DNA from: Anaerotignum propionicum DSM 1682
GTDB taxonomy: Bacteria; Bacillota; Clostridia; Lachnospirales; Anaerotignaceae
Length of the DNA: 64,000 bases
Reading direction: 5' to 3'
Assembly (NCBI RefSeq): GCF_001561955.1
Contig: NZ_CP014223.1
Location: forward strand, 868,001-932,000
In this document: positions 1-7,998 of the stretch, piece after piece
How positions within the stretch are numbered: the first letter of the stretch is position 1
Layout: the number at the start of each line of letters is the position of its first letter
The notes under the pieces: model-generated
Databases searched by the model: none
Told to the model about the DNA's origin: nothing
What the model saw: the letters and a program-made list of their open reading frames with translations, nothing else
Made by a program: the position numbers and the translations under genes

Positions 1-111
1 GAAGCAACAATCAATTCTGATATGGATATTGACGGCGTGATGAATAAATTCACAGATGTGCTCCGTGAGGCAATCTTTACCCAGGCAGAGGAGGTGCATG
101 CCATTGTATAA
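1..111 (+). CDS. Phage tail tape measure protein, C-terminal end (partial)
   Basis: The first 36 codons are an open frame cut by the window edge and end with TAA at 109-111. The fragment is acidic and helical, ending in FTQAEEVHAIV. Its identity rests on position: in PBSX-type tail operons the tape measure gene (XkdO-like) lies immediately before the LysM protein gene, which here starts inside this frame at 98. The fragment alone has no diagnostic motif, so the product name is inferred from gene order. Confidence 0.5.
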   Translation, partial: EATINSDMDIDGVMNKFTDVLREAIFTQAEEVHAIV

Positions 112-763
112 GGTTAGTATTGGACAGGTTGCTTTACCTGTGGCCCCAAGTAAAATAACCATGAAAATAAAAAACAACAACAAGACAATGGAATTGATTG
201 ATGGAAGTGAAATCAATTTTATTAGAACGCCGGGACTAAAGGAATTCAGCTTTGAGTTTTTGATTCCCCATGTGAAGTATCCCTTTGCTTATTATCCTGA
301 CGGCTTTCAAACTGCACAGGTGTATATTGACGCACTAAAATTGATGAAAATAGAAAAAAAGTGGTTTCAATTTGATATCCAACGACAACTACCCAATGGG
401 AAAACAGAATTTGAAACTAGTGAGACAGTAACATTGGAGGACTATACCATTACAGAGGATACGGGAAACGGTCTAGATTTTATTGCTAATGTAACACTAA
501 AGCAATATAACGAGCATAAAATCACCCACGTTGAGCCTGTGCAGACGACAGAGGATGGTGTTGTAGTAAAAGAAGTAACAGAGCGTAAGAGTGACAAGAA
601 GACAAGTAATGTATATACTGTAAAAAAAGGGGATAGCCTGTGGAAAATTTGCAAGGCGCAATTGGGGGATGGTGCAAATTTTAAGGAAATCGCAAAGCTA
701 AATGGCATTTCTAATCCCAATCTCATATATCCGGGGCAGGTGATTCAGATTGGTAATGCTTAA
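98..763 (+). CDS. xkdP: XkdP-like LysM tail protein
   Basis: A 221-residue protein whose last ~45 residues form a LysM domain (YTVKKGDSLWKIC at its start, then NPNLIYPGQVIQI). The N-terminal half matches the phage proteins that sit between tape measure and baseplate in myovirus-like tail operons (XkdP of PBSX). LysM probably docks the tail on peptidoglycan or supports assembly at the tail tip. I chose ATG 98 because it follows a GAGGAGG-type ribosome binding site and overlaps the end of the tape measure frame by 14 bases; an in-frame upstream start at 56 lacks such a site. It is tightly followed by the XkdQ-like gene, so the two are translationally coupled. Confidence 0.85.
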   Translation: MPLYKVSIGQVALPVAPSKITMKIKNNNKTMELIDGSEINFIRTPGLKEFSFEFLIPHVKYPFAYYPDGFQTAQVYIDALKLMKIEKKWFQFDIQRQLPNGKTEFETSETVTLEDYTITEDTGNGLDFIANVTLKQYNEHKITHVEPVQTTEDGVVVKEVTERKSDKKTSNVYTVKKGDSLWKICKAQLGDGANFKEIAKLNGISNPNLIYPGQVIQIGNA

Positions 764-1709
764 TATAGTAAATGTAGATAAGGAATATACCCCTATTGTG
801 GCAGGGGACATCAAATGGTCAACAGAGCGAGCGGGTGTACCGGGAAGCTTAACTTTTGATGTGGTAAAGAATGGGGAGCTAAATTTTCATGAAGGGAATT
901 TAGTAAAGCTTTGTGTTGACAAAACTCCTGTTTTTTTGGGCTATGTTTTTCAGAAAAAAAGAAGCAAAGGCGAAATAATTAGCGTTACTGCTTATGACCA
1001 GCTGAGGTATCTGAAAAATAAGGACAGCTTTATCTTTGAGAAGTTGACCGCAACGGAATTTATACACAGAGTAGCCAAGTATTTTTCACTGGAAAGGGGC
1101 GAAATTGCAGATACGCAATATATCATTGAAAAAGGTGTGCTAGATAATAAAACCTTATTCGATATGATTCAAGAAGTGCTGGATACCACATTAATGAATA
1201 CGAAAAAGCTCTATGTTTTGTATGACGATTTTGGCAAGTTAGCTCTAAAAAATATTGAGGATATGAAGCTGGATATTTTACTGGATGAGAAAACAGCTGA
1301 GAATTTTGACTATGTCAGCAGTATTGATGGGGAAACCTATAACCAAATAAAGATTGCTTTTGATAGCAAGAAAAAAAAGGGGCTTCAAGATGGAGTCATG
1401 GTTCAGGACGAGGAAAATATTAAAAAATGGGGTGTTTTGCAGTATTACGAAAAATCAAAAACAGAAGTGGGAGTAAAGGAGAAGGCAAATGCCCTTTTGG
1501 ATCTTTACAACCGTAAAACACGAACACTCAGCATCAAAAATGCCTTTGGCTCACCCAATGTCCGTGCAGGATGCAGCCTACGGGTGGCTTTAAAGTTGGG
1601 GGATATTAATGTGAATCATTACTTTGTCTGCGAAAAGGTGACCCATACCTTTCGAGAAGATATGCATCTGATGGATCTTACATTGAGAGGGGGAGATATT
1701 CTTGTCTGA
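756..1709 (+). CDS. xkdQ: XkdQ-like tail/baseplate hub protein
   Basis: A 317-residue protein matching the XkdQ/YqbQ family, which is related in fold to the gp27-like hub proteins of contractile tails. Features seen: an N-terminal beta-rich part (MLNIVNVDKEYTPIVAGDI), a central part with SIDGETYNQIKIAF, and a C-terminal domain ending in DLTLRGGDI, which is the usual end of this family. ATG 756 overlaps the preceding stop; an in-frame TTG at 750 is also possible. It overlaps the next gene by 8 bases. Role inferred from family and order: a hub connecting tail tube to baseplate. Confidence 0.8.
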   Translation: MLNIVNVDKEYTPIVAGDIKWSTERAGVPGSLTFDVVKNGELNFHEGNLVKLCVDKTPVFLGYVFQKKRSKGEIISVTAYDQLRYLKNKDSFIFEKLTATEFIHRVAKYFSLERGEIADTQYIIEKGVLDNKTLFDMIQEVLDTTLMNTKKLYVLYDDFGKLALKNIEDMKLDILLDEKTAENFDYVSSIDGETYNQIKIAFDSKKKKGLQDGVMVQDEENIKKWGVLQYYEKSKTEVGVKEKANALLDLYNRKTRTLSIKNAFGSPNVRAGCSLRVALKLGDINVNHYFVCEKVTHTFREDMHLMDLTLRGGDILV

Positions 1710-2112
1710 GTTGGCACAATTGATTAAAAAGGCGGCAAAGGATCAGATGGATTCCTCTAAGCCTATGGATATTATCATTGGAGAGGTGGTTTCTGCGGCA
1801 CCTCTTAAGATTAAATTGGACTCCAAGATTACTTTAACGGAGTCCTTTTTGATTTTAACAAAAGCGGTGGTAGATTATTCGGTCAATATGACAGTGAATC
1901 ATACTACGGAAACCCATACTCACAGCCACACCTATCAGGATGACAGCACCACTAGAACAACCCAACCCAATACCCATAACCATGCCTATGTGGGATCAAA
2001 AAACTTTACCATCCACAATAAGTTAAAGGTTGGGGATTATGTTATTTTGTTACGGGCTCATGGGGGACAAAAATTTATTGTACTTGATATAGTAGGAGGT
2101 GGCACATTATGA
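1702..2112 (+). CDS. DUF2577 phage protein (XkdR-like)
   Basis: A 136-residue protein of the DUF2577 type found at this position in PBSX-like tail operons. It begins with TTG inside the end of the preceding gene. A histidine-rich loop (TETHTHSHTYQDD, then NTHNHAY) sits near residues 70-97, followed by a small beta-barrel-like part (KVGDYVILLRAHGGQKFIVLDIV). The loop suggests metal binding at the tail tip, comparable in spirit to iron-binding HxH motifs of spike proteins; that comparison is inference. It ends GGGTL and overlaps the next ATG by 4 bases. Confidence 0.75.
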   Translation: MSELAQLIKKAAKDQMDSSKPMDIIIGEVVSAAPLKIKLDSKITLTESFLILTKAVVDYSVNMTVNHTTETHTHSHTYQDDSTTRTTQPNTHNHAYVGSKNFTIHNKLKVGDYVILLRAHGGQKFIVLDIVGGGTL

Positions 2113-2510
2113 CACCCAAAGTAAACGAAGAATTGGCAAATACCTTTGTAAGGCTGTCATTACCCTCAAAAACCTATCGTTTGGACAGAGAAAAAAATCG
2201 AATCTATGGATTCTGTGACGGGGTGGAGGCAGTGAAGCAGGCTGTGTATAAAGCACTGCTTACGGAACGGTATGCTTGGGTAATTTATTCATGGAACTAT
2301 GGCTCAGAGCTTAACGGGCTGTTTGGAAAACAAATGACCACTATCTATCCTGAGGTGAAAAGAAGAATTGAAGAGGCTTTGTTACAGGATGACCGCATTA
2401 AAAAGGTTGGGGATTTTTCTTTTGAGAAAACAAGGAATACCCTACATGTGACTTTTACAGTGGAGTCTACAGTGGGGGTTTTTGAAAGTGAGGTGAACTT
2501 AAATGTATGA
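2109..2510 (+). CDS. xkdS: DUF2634 baseplate protein (XkdS-like, gp25-like)
   Basis: A 133-residue protein of the DUF2634/XkdS family, the functional counterpart of the gp25-like wedge protein. Visible features: RLDREKNRIYGFCDGVEAVKQ near the N-terminus and the motif ERYAWVIYSWNYGSEL in the middle, typical for this family. It is encoded between the DUF2577 and baseplate J genes and overlaps both by a few bases, as in PBSX. It probably forms part of the baseplate wedge that contacts the sheath. Confidence 0.85.
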   Translation: MTPKVNEELANTFVRLSLPSKTYRLDREKNRIYGFCDGVEAVKQAVYKALLTERYAWVIYSWNYGSELNGLFGKQMTTIYPEVKRRIEEALLQDDRIKKVGDFSFEKTRNTLHVTFTVESTVGVFESEVNLNV

Positions 2511-3564
2511 AGAAATGACATTTGAGACGGTACTAGATCGTATGCTGAGTCGGGTTTCCTCTGATATAGATAAGCGGGAAGGGAGTATTATTTATGATGC
2601 CCTTGCCCCTGCAGCGGCGGAGCTTTGTCAGATGTATATTGATCTTGATATTGTTCTGAACGAAACTTTTGCAGATACGGCAAGCAGAGATTATTTAATT
2701 CTTAGAGCAAAGGAAAGAGGGATAACACCCTATGAAGCCACAAAAGCCATTGGAAAGGCAGTTTTTAATTGCTCGGTTCCTATAGGCAGTCGGTTTAATC
2801 TAGAAGATTTTAACTATCAAGTGACTGAGGTAATTTCTTCTCAGGATTTTACTTATAAAGTTATCTGCGAAACGGTTGGAAGTGATGCAAATCATAACTT
2901 GGGTACGATGATTCCCATACAGTATATCCAAGGGTTGACCAAGGCGGAATTGGTGGAGGTATTGACCCCAGGGGAGGATGCAGAAAGCACACAAAGCCTG
3001 AGAAAGCGATATTTAAATAGCTTTGATAGGCAGGCATTTGGAGGAAATCGGGCAGATTATATGGAGAAAATCAATGCCATATCCGGAGTAGGGGGATGTA
3101 AGGTGTACCGTGCATGGAATGGCGGGGGAACTGTGAAATGTGTGGTGCTAAATTCTCAGTATCAGAAGCCTAGTAAGAGTTTGATTGAGGATGTGCAGAC
3201 TACCGTTGACCCTACCCAAAATGCAGGGGACGGCTTAGGCATCGCCCCAATTGACCATGTGGTGACCATCGAAGGGGTGACGGAAACTCCTATTGCTATT
3301 GCAAGCACCATAACTTATGAAAGTGGGTGGAGCTTTGGTGAGTGTGAACCATATATTGAGGAGATTTTAGACCGATATTTTATGGAATTAAGCAAAGGCT
3401 GGGCAGATAGTGGTAATCTTGTTGTACGAATTTCTCAGATTGAATCCAGATTGTTAGACATGGATGGCATTTTAGATATTGGGAATACAACCATTAACGG
3501 GGAGGCAAAAAATTTGATGCTGGATGAAAATTGCATTCCCATAAGGGGTGATTTCTATGGCTGA
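2503..3564 (+). CDS. xkdT: Baseplate J-like protein (XkdT)
   Basis: A 353-residue baseplate J/gp47-like protein. The N-terminus (MTFETVLDRMLSRV, then KREGSIIYDALAPAAAEL) and the central segment (TPGEDAESTQSLRKRYLNSF, then AFGGNRADYMEKINAISGVGGCKVYRAWNG) are hallmarks of this family. The protein forms the wedge ring of contractile-tail baseplates. Length is normal for the family. It overlaps the upstream gene by 8 bases and the downstream gene start by 8 bases. Confidence 0.92.
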   Translation: MYEEMTFETVLDRMLSRVSSDIDKREGSIIYDALAPAAAELCQMYIDLDIVLNETFADTASRDYLILRAKERGITPYEATKAIGKAVFNCSVPIGSRFNLEDFNYQVTEVISSQDFTYKVICETVGSDANHNLGTMIPIQYIQGLTKAELVEVLTPGEDAESTQSLRKRYLNSFDRQAFGGNRADYMEKINAISGVGGCKVYRAWNGGGTVKCVVLNSQYQKPSKSLIEDVQTTVDPTQNAGDGLGIAPIDHVVTIEGVTETPIAIASTITYESGWSFGECEPYIEEILDRYFMELSKGWADSGNLVVRISQIESRLLDMDGILDIGNTTINGEAKNLMLDENCIPIRGDFYG

Positions 3565-4102
3565 AATTCAGAGTTATTTTCCCGACCTGTTGAAAGAAGT
3601 GAAGGAGTTTCAAAAGCTGGCAGAAGCAGAGAATCCGGAGCTTCTTTTTTTATGGGATGAGCTGAAGCAGGCTTTAGATAATCAATTTATTGATACGGCG
3701 ACCAAGACGGGGGTGGCAAGGCGAGAGCGGATGCTAAAAATCACCCCCAAAGCCACGGACACCCTAGAGGAGCGAAAATTTCGCTTATTGGCAAGGTATA
3801 ACGAGAATTTGCCCTATACATTACGGACGCTACATAGTCAGCTTTCTATTCTTTGTGGGGAAAAGGGGTATCGGCTGGAAACCAATTATGGTGCTTTCAG
3901 CCTAAAAGCAAAGCTGGAACTGACAAACAAAAAGAATGTGGAAGCCGTTGAGGAAATGATGGAGCGGATTGTGCCCGTGAATATGCTGTTGACCTTGGAA
4001 TTGCTGTATAACCAACATCAAGAACTATGGCAGTTGACTCATGGGGCGATGAGGGCATACACCCATGATGGTTTAAGAGAGGAGGTATTTGGAAATGGCT
4101 GA
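3557..4102 (+). CDS. xkdU: DUF2313 tail protein (XkdU/YmfQ-like)
   Basis: A 181-residue protein of the YmfQ/DUF2313 family, found just after the baseplate J protein in PBSX-like clusters and equivalent to a tail-fibre-proximal baseplate component (Mu gp48-like). Recognisable parts: SYFPDLLKEVKEFQKL at the N-terminus, ARRERMLKI and TLEERKFRLLARYNE in the middle, and RIVPVNMLLTLELLYNQH near the C-terminus. ATG 3557 is preferred; an in-frame GTG lies 9 bases upstream. Confidence 0.85.
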   Translation: MAEIQSYFPDLLKEVKEFQKLAEAENPELLFLWDELKQALDNQFIDTATKTGVARRERMLKITPKATDTLEERKFRLLARYNENLPYTLRTLHSQLSILCGEKGYRLETNYGAFSLKAKLELTNKKNVEAVEEMMERIVPVNMLLTLELLYNQHQELWQLTHGAMRAYTHDGLREEVFGNG

Positions 4103-4286
4103 TTTTACGGCAAATTACAATCTGGAAAAGCCTGCCCAGAGTGATTTTTATAATGTTGAAGTGCAGAATAAAAACATGGATAAAATTGACACAGCTTTGG
4201 CAGGAGCGAAATATATAATCTCCCCTTCGGGAGAGAAGTACAAATGGGGAATGGATACAGATGGTTTGTTTTTAGAGGAGGTGTAA
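4095..4286 (+). CDS. Short tail-fibre N-terminal-like protein
   Basis: A 63-residue protein starting MADFTANYNLEKPAQSDFY. This N-terminus resembles the baseplate-attachment start of many Clostridia phage fibre proteins, but here the frame ends after 63 residues and a separate fibre gene starts 4 bases downstream. It may be an adaptor between baseplate and fibre or a naturally split fibre. ATG 4095 overlaps the end of the preceding gene. Confidence 0.6.
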   Translation: MADFTANYNLEKPAQSDFYNVEVQNKNMDKIDTALAGAKYIISPSGEKYKWGMDTDGLFLEEV

Positions 4287-4289
4287 GTT

Positions 4290-5009
4290 ATGGCAAGTGG
4301 TGATAAGTTTTATTTGGCGGATAAGGAAACGCTAGATGAGGTGAAAGGGAAAATAGGAAGTACCGCTGATACAGGGGGGAGCAGTACCGCCGGAAGTGTT
4401 TTTGGAAAAATCAATTATTTGGTTTCACAGGTGAGTAGTTATTTAGCTTCGATTTACTCGTGGGTTAATACACTCACGGGTAAGATTGGTAATTCGAATG
4501 ATAGCGAAGGAACTGCAACCACGGGAACGGTAATGGGGAAGTTGAATTATCTGGTTACTCATGGAAGTAACAATTTAACTGATGTCTATAAATACGTTTT
4601 AGGTATAGGTAATACGAATGATAGTCAAGGTAATACTACATCGGGATCTGTAATGGGAAAGCTAAATTATCTTATTTCTCAGGTGAGTACATACTTGTCT
4701 TCTATATATTCATCAATTAGTACCGTTAATAGCAAGCTAAATAGTTTGATGAACGGTATATTTATAAAAAGCATTCAACGAGGAGTATCATATTCAGCAA
4801 ACGTTTCTATTGCTAACGTAAATCCTGCTAAATGTATAGTTTTACTGAACGGCATTTATAGTAGTTCTTCAACTGAAATGGCAAGTCCAGGATATCGTGT
4901 TTCTTTTGTTTCTGAAGTTACCGGAACGTATCTTATTAGTATAACATCAACAAGTTTGAATGTTAATGGCAACGGATACTTTTCATGGCAAGTCATCGAG
5001 TTTTATTAA
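4290..5009 (+). CDS. Tail fibre protein with internal repeats
   Basis: A 239-residue protein preceded by a strong GAGGAGGTG site. Residues ~18-150 hold three copies of a ~38-residue unit built on GK/GNxxDSxGxxTxGxVMGKLNYL followed by a Ser/Thr-rich QVSxYLSSIYS segment, which suggests a trimeric coiled shaft. The C-terminal ~85 residues are a different, beta-rich domain (RGVSYSANVSIANVNPAKCIVLLNG in pieces) that looks like a receptor-binding tip. The Ser/Thr/Gly/Asn-rich composition and position make a host-recognition fibre the best call; I cannot name the receptor. Confidence 0.7.
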   Translation: MASGDKFYLADKETLDEVKGKIGSTADTGGSSTAGSVFGKINYLVSQVSSYLASIYSWVNTLTGKIGNSNDSEGTATTGTVMGKLNYLVTHGSNNLTDVYKYVLGIGNTNDSQGNTTSGSVMGKLNYLISQVSTYLSSIYSSISTVNSKLNSLMNGIFIKSIQRGVSYSANVSIANVNPAKCIVLLNGIYSSSSTEMASPGYRVSFVSEVTGTYLISITSTSLNVNGNGYFSWQVIEFY

Positions 5010-5022
5010 GGAGGGTTTATAA

Positions 5023-5364
5023 ATGTTTCAATATGCACAGTTAAACCAAGAAAAAATATGTGTTGGTATTTCCCAACTTTCAGGAAAAGTGGATGCAGAG
5101 AATATGATATTAATTAATGAAGATGCCGAAGTTTTAGGGATGCAATACAATAATGGTATATGGGAGAAGTTGGCCCAACTTGAGCCAAATGCAGCTTCCC
5201 CATCTGAACTAGAACAAATGGATACACAACAAATGGATACACAACAAATCATGCAGGCATTCACGGACGTAGAATTGCGTAATTTAGAAATTCAGCAAAG
5301 ACAAGAATTATTAGCACAACAAATTGCGAATATAGAATTAGCAATGCTAGGGGGGAATACTTAA
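5023..5364 (+). CDS. Hypothetical tail-associated protein
   Basis: A 113-residue protein of unknown family. The first half is a small folded part (ICVGISQLSGKVD, MILINEDAEVLGMQY); the second half is Gln-rich and helical, probably coiled coil (RQELLAQQIANIELAML). A 15-base tandem duplication at about 5217-5246 produces QMDTQQMDTQQ. Similar small proteins follow fibre genes in Clostridia prophages and could act in fibre assembly, but that is inferred only from order. Its stop codon overlaps the start of the XkdX gene. Confidence 0.6.
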   Translation: MFQYAQLNQEKICVGISQLSGKVDAENMILINEDAEVLGMQYNNGIWEKLAQLEPNAASPSELEQMDTQQMDTQQIMQAFTDVELRNLEIQQRQELLAQQIANIELAMLGGNT

Positions 5365-5519
5365 TGAGTACAGAGACAAAAAGTCTAATGTTTGGTATTT
5401 TAAAAACGAGATATGAAAAGAACTTTGTAAGAAAAGACCAGCTTCAAAAATATGTTGCATTTGGCAAGATTACCGCTAAAGAATACGAACAAATCACCGG
5501 GGAGGATTTGCCGGAATAG
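5364..5519 (+). CDS. xkdX: XkdX family protein
   Basis: A 51-residue protein that starts with the ATG overlapping the preceding stop (TAATG). It matches the short XkdX family found at the 3' end of PBSX-type tail operons: a Trp/Tyr-spaced helix pair ending KITAKEYEQITGEDL. Exact function is unknown in the family. A rho-independent terminator follows 18 bases downstream, so this is the end of the structural tail operon. Confidence 0.85.
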   Translation: MSTETKSLMFGILKTRYEKNFVRKDQLQKYVAFGKITAKEYEQITGEDLPE

Positions 5520-5536
5520 CAAATACATAAAGTAAC

Positions 5537-5566
5537 CAAAAGCCCAGACTAAATCTGGGCTTTTCT
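5537..5566 (+). terminator. Terminator of the tail operon
   Basis: An 8-bp stem AGCCCAGA/TCTGGGCT (5541-5548 with 5554-5561), followed by TTTTCTT. It ends the tail structural operon just after the XkdX gene. Confidence 0.85.
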
Positions 5567-5586
5567 TACTGAAAGGGGGGAAGTGT

Positions 5587-5898
5587 GTGGACGTAATAGC
5601 AATTGGTATGATACAAGCGTTAGTAACTGCCATGGGGATTTGGTTTTTACAACAGAGTTTATCCAAGCGCGAGAAAGCCGCTCAAAGGCGGGAGCAAGAG
5701 CGGGAGGAGATGGAGTACAAGCTTTTGACGGCAGTAAATGCCTCCATTGCTTTGGGGGAAGCTACAGCAAAGGCAGTACAACGGATTCCTGATGCCCATT
5801 GCAACGGGGATATGACAGAGGCTTTATGTTACACCACGACTGTGAAGCATGATTTAAAGAACTTTCTACATCGGAAGGCGGTGGAGAAAATTGTTTGA
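5587..5898 (+). CDS. Holin-like small membrane protein
   Basis: A 103-residue protein beginning with GTG 5587 behind an AAGGGGGGAAG site. One N-terminal hydrophobic segment (GMIQALVTAMGIWFL, residues ~6-22) is followed by a charged Arg/Glu/Lys helix and a soluble C-terminal tail. This layout resembles BhlA/UviB-like phage holins or spanin-like factors, but I do not recognise a specific family. Position after the tail operon terminator supports a lysis-related role. Confidence 0.5.
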   Translation: MDVIAIGMIQALVTAMGIWFLQQSLSKREKAAQRREQEREEMEYKLLTAVNASIALGEATAKAVQRIPDAHCNGDMTEALCYTTTVKHDLKNFLHRKAVEKIV

Positions 5899-6214
5899 AC
5901 GAAAGAAACGGAGACGTTTTCGGATTAATGATGATACCATGACAACCATTGTGGTATCATCATTGTTTTTTTGCGTTGGGGTGGTAATTGCGGGTATGGT
6001 TTTGGCATATTTGGGGGTTGATGTTTCTACGATTGTTGGGAATGCACTTACGGTTTTCGGCACAGAATTGGGCATTTGTGGTGTGATGACAATATTTAAC
6101 CGTTGGGCGGACAGGCAGGATAAACTTGCGCAGAAGAGGCTAGAAAACAGAGAGAAAAGAGAAAATGAACAAAGAGAAAACCAACAAATCGTAGGGGATT
6201 TTTTAGGAAAATAA
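5891..6214 (+). CDS. Small phage membrane protein, two TM segments
   Basis: A 107-residue protein with a basic N-terminus (ERKKRRRFR), two hydrophobic segments (about residues 17-40 and 44-67) and a highly charged C-terminal coiled-coil tail (RQDKLAQKRLENREKRENE). It starts with TTG 5891 inside the end of the preceding gene. Such pairs of small membrane proteins in prophage lysis regions are often holins, but no lysin gene follows here, so the function stays open. Confidence 0.5.
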   Translation: MFERKKRRRFRINDDTMTTIVVSSLFFCVGVVIAGMVLAYLGVDVSTIVGNALTVFGTELGICGVMTIFNRWADRQDKLAQKRLENREKRENEQRENQQIVGDFLGK

Positions 6215-6638
6215 AGTGCCAGCACAATGGTTGCTGTTAAAATTGCTGATAAGAAAATGTGGAGCCATGTTCCGCCGTGATATTTGCATATTTTTGGTAA
6301 TCACTACCTGAGTTCCGAGCAGTTTTTAACCCTACTTAAGGTTGGGATTTGTTATTGCTTTCCTGTAGAAAGAAAAATTCCATATAGCGAACATGCAAGA
6401 TGAAGTCTCTTTGAATCATAGATTAAATATATGAATGTCTTATATTTAACTGAGTATAAAGAATACAGAGGAAAATATTAAAAAAATATTTGTATATGAC
6501 TCAAATCATCTATAAATCTAATAAATGGAAAATTATGTTTTATTTTGCAAAATAAAACTATTAAATGTAATATAAAATATAACTTAATCATAATTTATCT
6601 AAAAATAATTATTAATAAATAAATGTTTTGGATTATCG
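6215..6638. other. AT-rich gene-free stretch after the tail module
   Basis: No credible coding frame on either strand. The stretch becomes very AT-rich from about 6420. A weak hairpin (AACCCTAC/GTTGGGAT region, ~6329-6350) is present. The right end of the prophage or tailocin region probably lies here, but I found no att repeat. Confidence 0.5.
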
Positions 6639-6667
6639 TTGACTTATTATAGGTAATATATTAAAAT
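6639..6667 (+). promoter_or_regulatory. Promoter of the first blaI-like gene
   Basis: TTGACT (6639-6644), a 17-base spacer, then TAAAAT (6662-6667), about 45 bases before the blaI-like ATG. Being upstream of a BlaI-type repressor, it is probably autoregulated. Confidence 0.6.
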
Positions 6668-6713
6668 ATTAGGAATGTTTAAATTCTTAGACTAGGGAGA
6701 AAGGGGAAAGAAT

Positions 6714-7121
6714 ATGCAAGGAAAATCACAAGTCCTGACGAAGAATGAACAGGAAATAATGAATCTTTTATGGAAAGAGAATAGGCCTTTATCTCGTTCC
6801 GACATTATAAATCTTTCAACAGACCGTTCGTGGAAAGCCAGTTCAATTCACATTCTATTAAATCAACTTTTGGAAAAAGGTGCCATTCAGGTATATGGAT
6901 TTATTAAAACAGGGAAAAATTATGGTAGAACTTTTTCGCCTTCGTTTTCCGAAGAAGAATATTTTGTAATGCAATTTCAAAGTAGTCGCTGTTATCAACA
7001 ATCAAAGGGTGCATCCTTAGTTGATTTTGTTTCTGCATTTATTCAAAGCGAGGAAATTGATAGTGATATCATTGACAGTTTAGAAGAGTTATTAAATAAA
7101 AAAAGAAAAGAATTAAAATAA
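6714..7121 (+). CDS. BlaI/MecI-type transcriptional repressor (orphan copy)
   Basis: A 135-residue BlaI/MecI/CopY family winged-helix repressor: LTKNEQEIMNLLWKENRPLS begins the DNA-binding domain, followed by the recognition region WKASSIHILLNQLLEKG and the C-terminal dimerisation helices. In the family, a membrane M56 peptidase (BlaR1) cleaves the repressor. Here no BlaR1 gene follows; the DNA after it is AT-rich and non-coding. It is clearly paralogous to the repressor at 10669-11073 (most of the protein is alignable without gaps). It may regulate the same targets or be cleaved by the partner of the other copy. Confidence 0.85.
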   Translation: MQGKSQVLTKNEQEIMNLLWKENRPLSRSDIINLSTDRSWKASSIHILLNQLLEKGAIQVYGFIKTGKNYGRTFSPSFSEEEYFVMQFQSSRCYQQSKGASLVDFVSAFIQSEEIDSDIIDSLEELLNKKRKELK

Positions 7122-7573
7122 ATTTTTCATCGTTTTTAATTTTTTGCAAATATCATGTTAAAATTTGCTCATAAAAAGTCTGATACTTTGTTTATACACA
7201 TAAGTGTTGCAAAGTTATATGTCTTTAAAAAGGGTTTTGTTTGTGTTTTTATAAAACCACATTTACTTTCAGTATCCTATCTATTCTTCATTCTGTCCGC
7301 AGTTTCTCAATTGGATGGATTTAAATCAGAGAATCTAAATTGTTACATTTACCAATTTTTAATTAACTTTTACATAATACAACTCTGAAATCAAATAACC
7401 CAGATAGATAATAGGAAAACCTATATTTTTTTGTAGTGAAACTATTCTTTCATGGTTCTTTTCAAAATTAATAATGTCTTTTTTTAAAATTTTTTGGATT
7501 CAGAAAGAATGCCCAGATACAATTTTTTTCAAAACGTTTAAATAAGAAGAATATGCATGCCACTTTCAAACGA
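7122..7573. other. Gene-free stretch downstream of orphan blaI
   Basis: A 77-codon frame at 7155-7388 has no ribosome binding site and a composition typical of random AT-rich DNA, so I do not call it. This may be the decayed position of a lost BlaR1 gene, but no recognisable M56 residue pattern remains. Confidence 0.4.
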
Positions 7574-7603
7574 TTGACGTTATTTAGTTTTGTATGGTAA
7601 ACT
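7574..7603 (+). promoter_or_regulatory. Candidate promoter of the S-box transcript
   Basis: TTGACG (7574-7579), 18 bases, TAAACT (7598-7603), located 20 bases before the start of the S-box aptamer. The -10 match is moderate. Confidence 0.45.
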
Positions 7604-7619
7604 TTATGAAATTACTACG

Positions 7620-7722
7620 AAATGCTTATCGAGAGTGGCGGAGGGATTGTTACAAAGAAGTCCGCAATTAACAGAAATTAAAGTGCTAAAATCAGCAGTG
7701 ATTTACACAGGGAGATGAGAAG
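7620..7722 (+). ncRNA. SAM-I riboswitch (S-box) upstream of mmuM
   Basis: The aptamer shows the S-box core: CTTATCGAGAGTGGCGGAGGG at its 5' end (first part at 7625), then AAGTGCTAAAATCAGCAG (from 7681) and closing GATGAG (7714-7719), which pairs with CTTATC to form P1. The region usually reading GGCCC-AUGAA-GCCC-GCAAC is shortened and divergent here (TTGTTACAAAG, then TCCGCAATT). A terminator follows at 7749-7777, and the next gene is a homocysteine methyltransferase, so SAM excess should switch off methionine formation. Confidence 0.85.
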
Positions 7723-7748
7723 GTCTTTCATTACTCGATTGTATTTTG

Positions 7749-7777
7749 CTCTTTCATCTTTTTGAAAGAGTTTTTTC
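7749..7777 (+). terminator. Riboswitch-controlled terminator
   Basis: CTCTTTCA (7750-7757) pairs with TGAAAGAG (7763-7770) and is followed by TTTTTTC. It lies 30 bases after the S-box aptamer and is the expected expression platform. About 220 bases of leader separate it from the mmuM start; I see no other gene in that interval. Confidence 0.75.
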
Positions 7778-7998
7778 GTTTTGAAAGTTATTCACGGCTA
7801 AGAAAATGAACATGAATAATTACTCTTATCGGGGCTGTTTGTTGGTTCTATAGAATGAGATTTTTTGGACAAGCCAACTGCCGAAAGAAGATGTGACTCC
7901 GTTATTTTTATATTAATCAGCATAGATTTGAAATTATTGAAGAACCAGTAGTTACATAAGCAAATTTTAAAGAATTTCAATTAACAAGGAGGCCCTTT

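Noticed and set aside
7155-7388. 77-codon frame after the orphan blaI
   Set aside because: No ribosome binding site, random AT-rich composition and no M56 or other motif.
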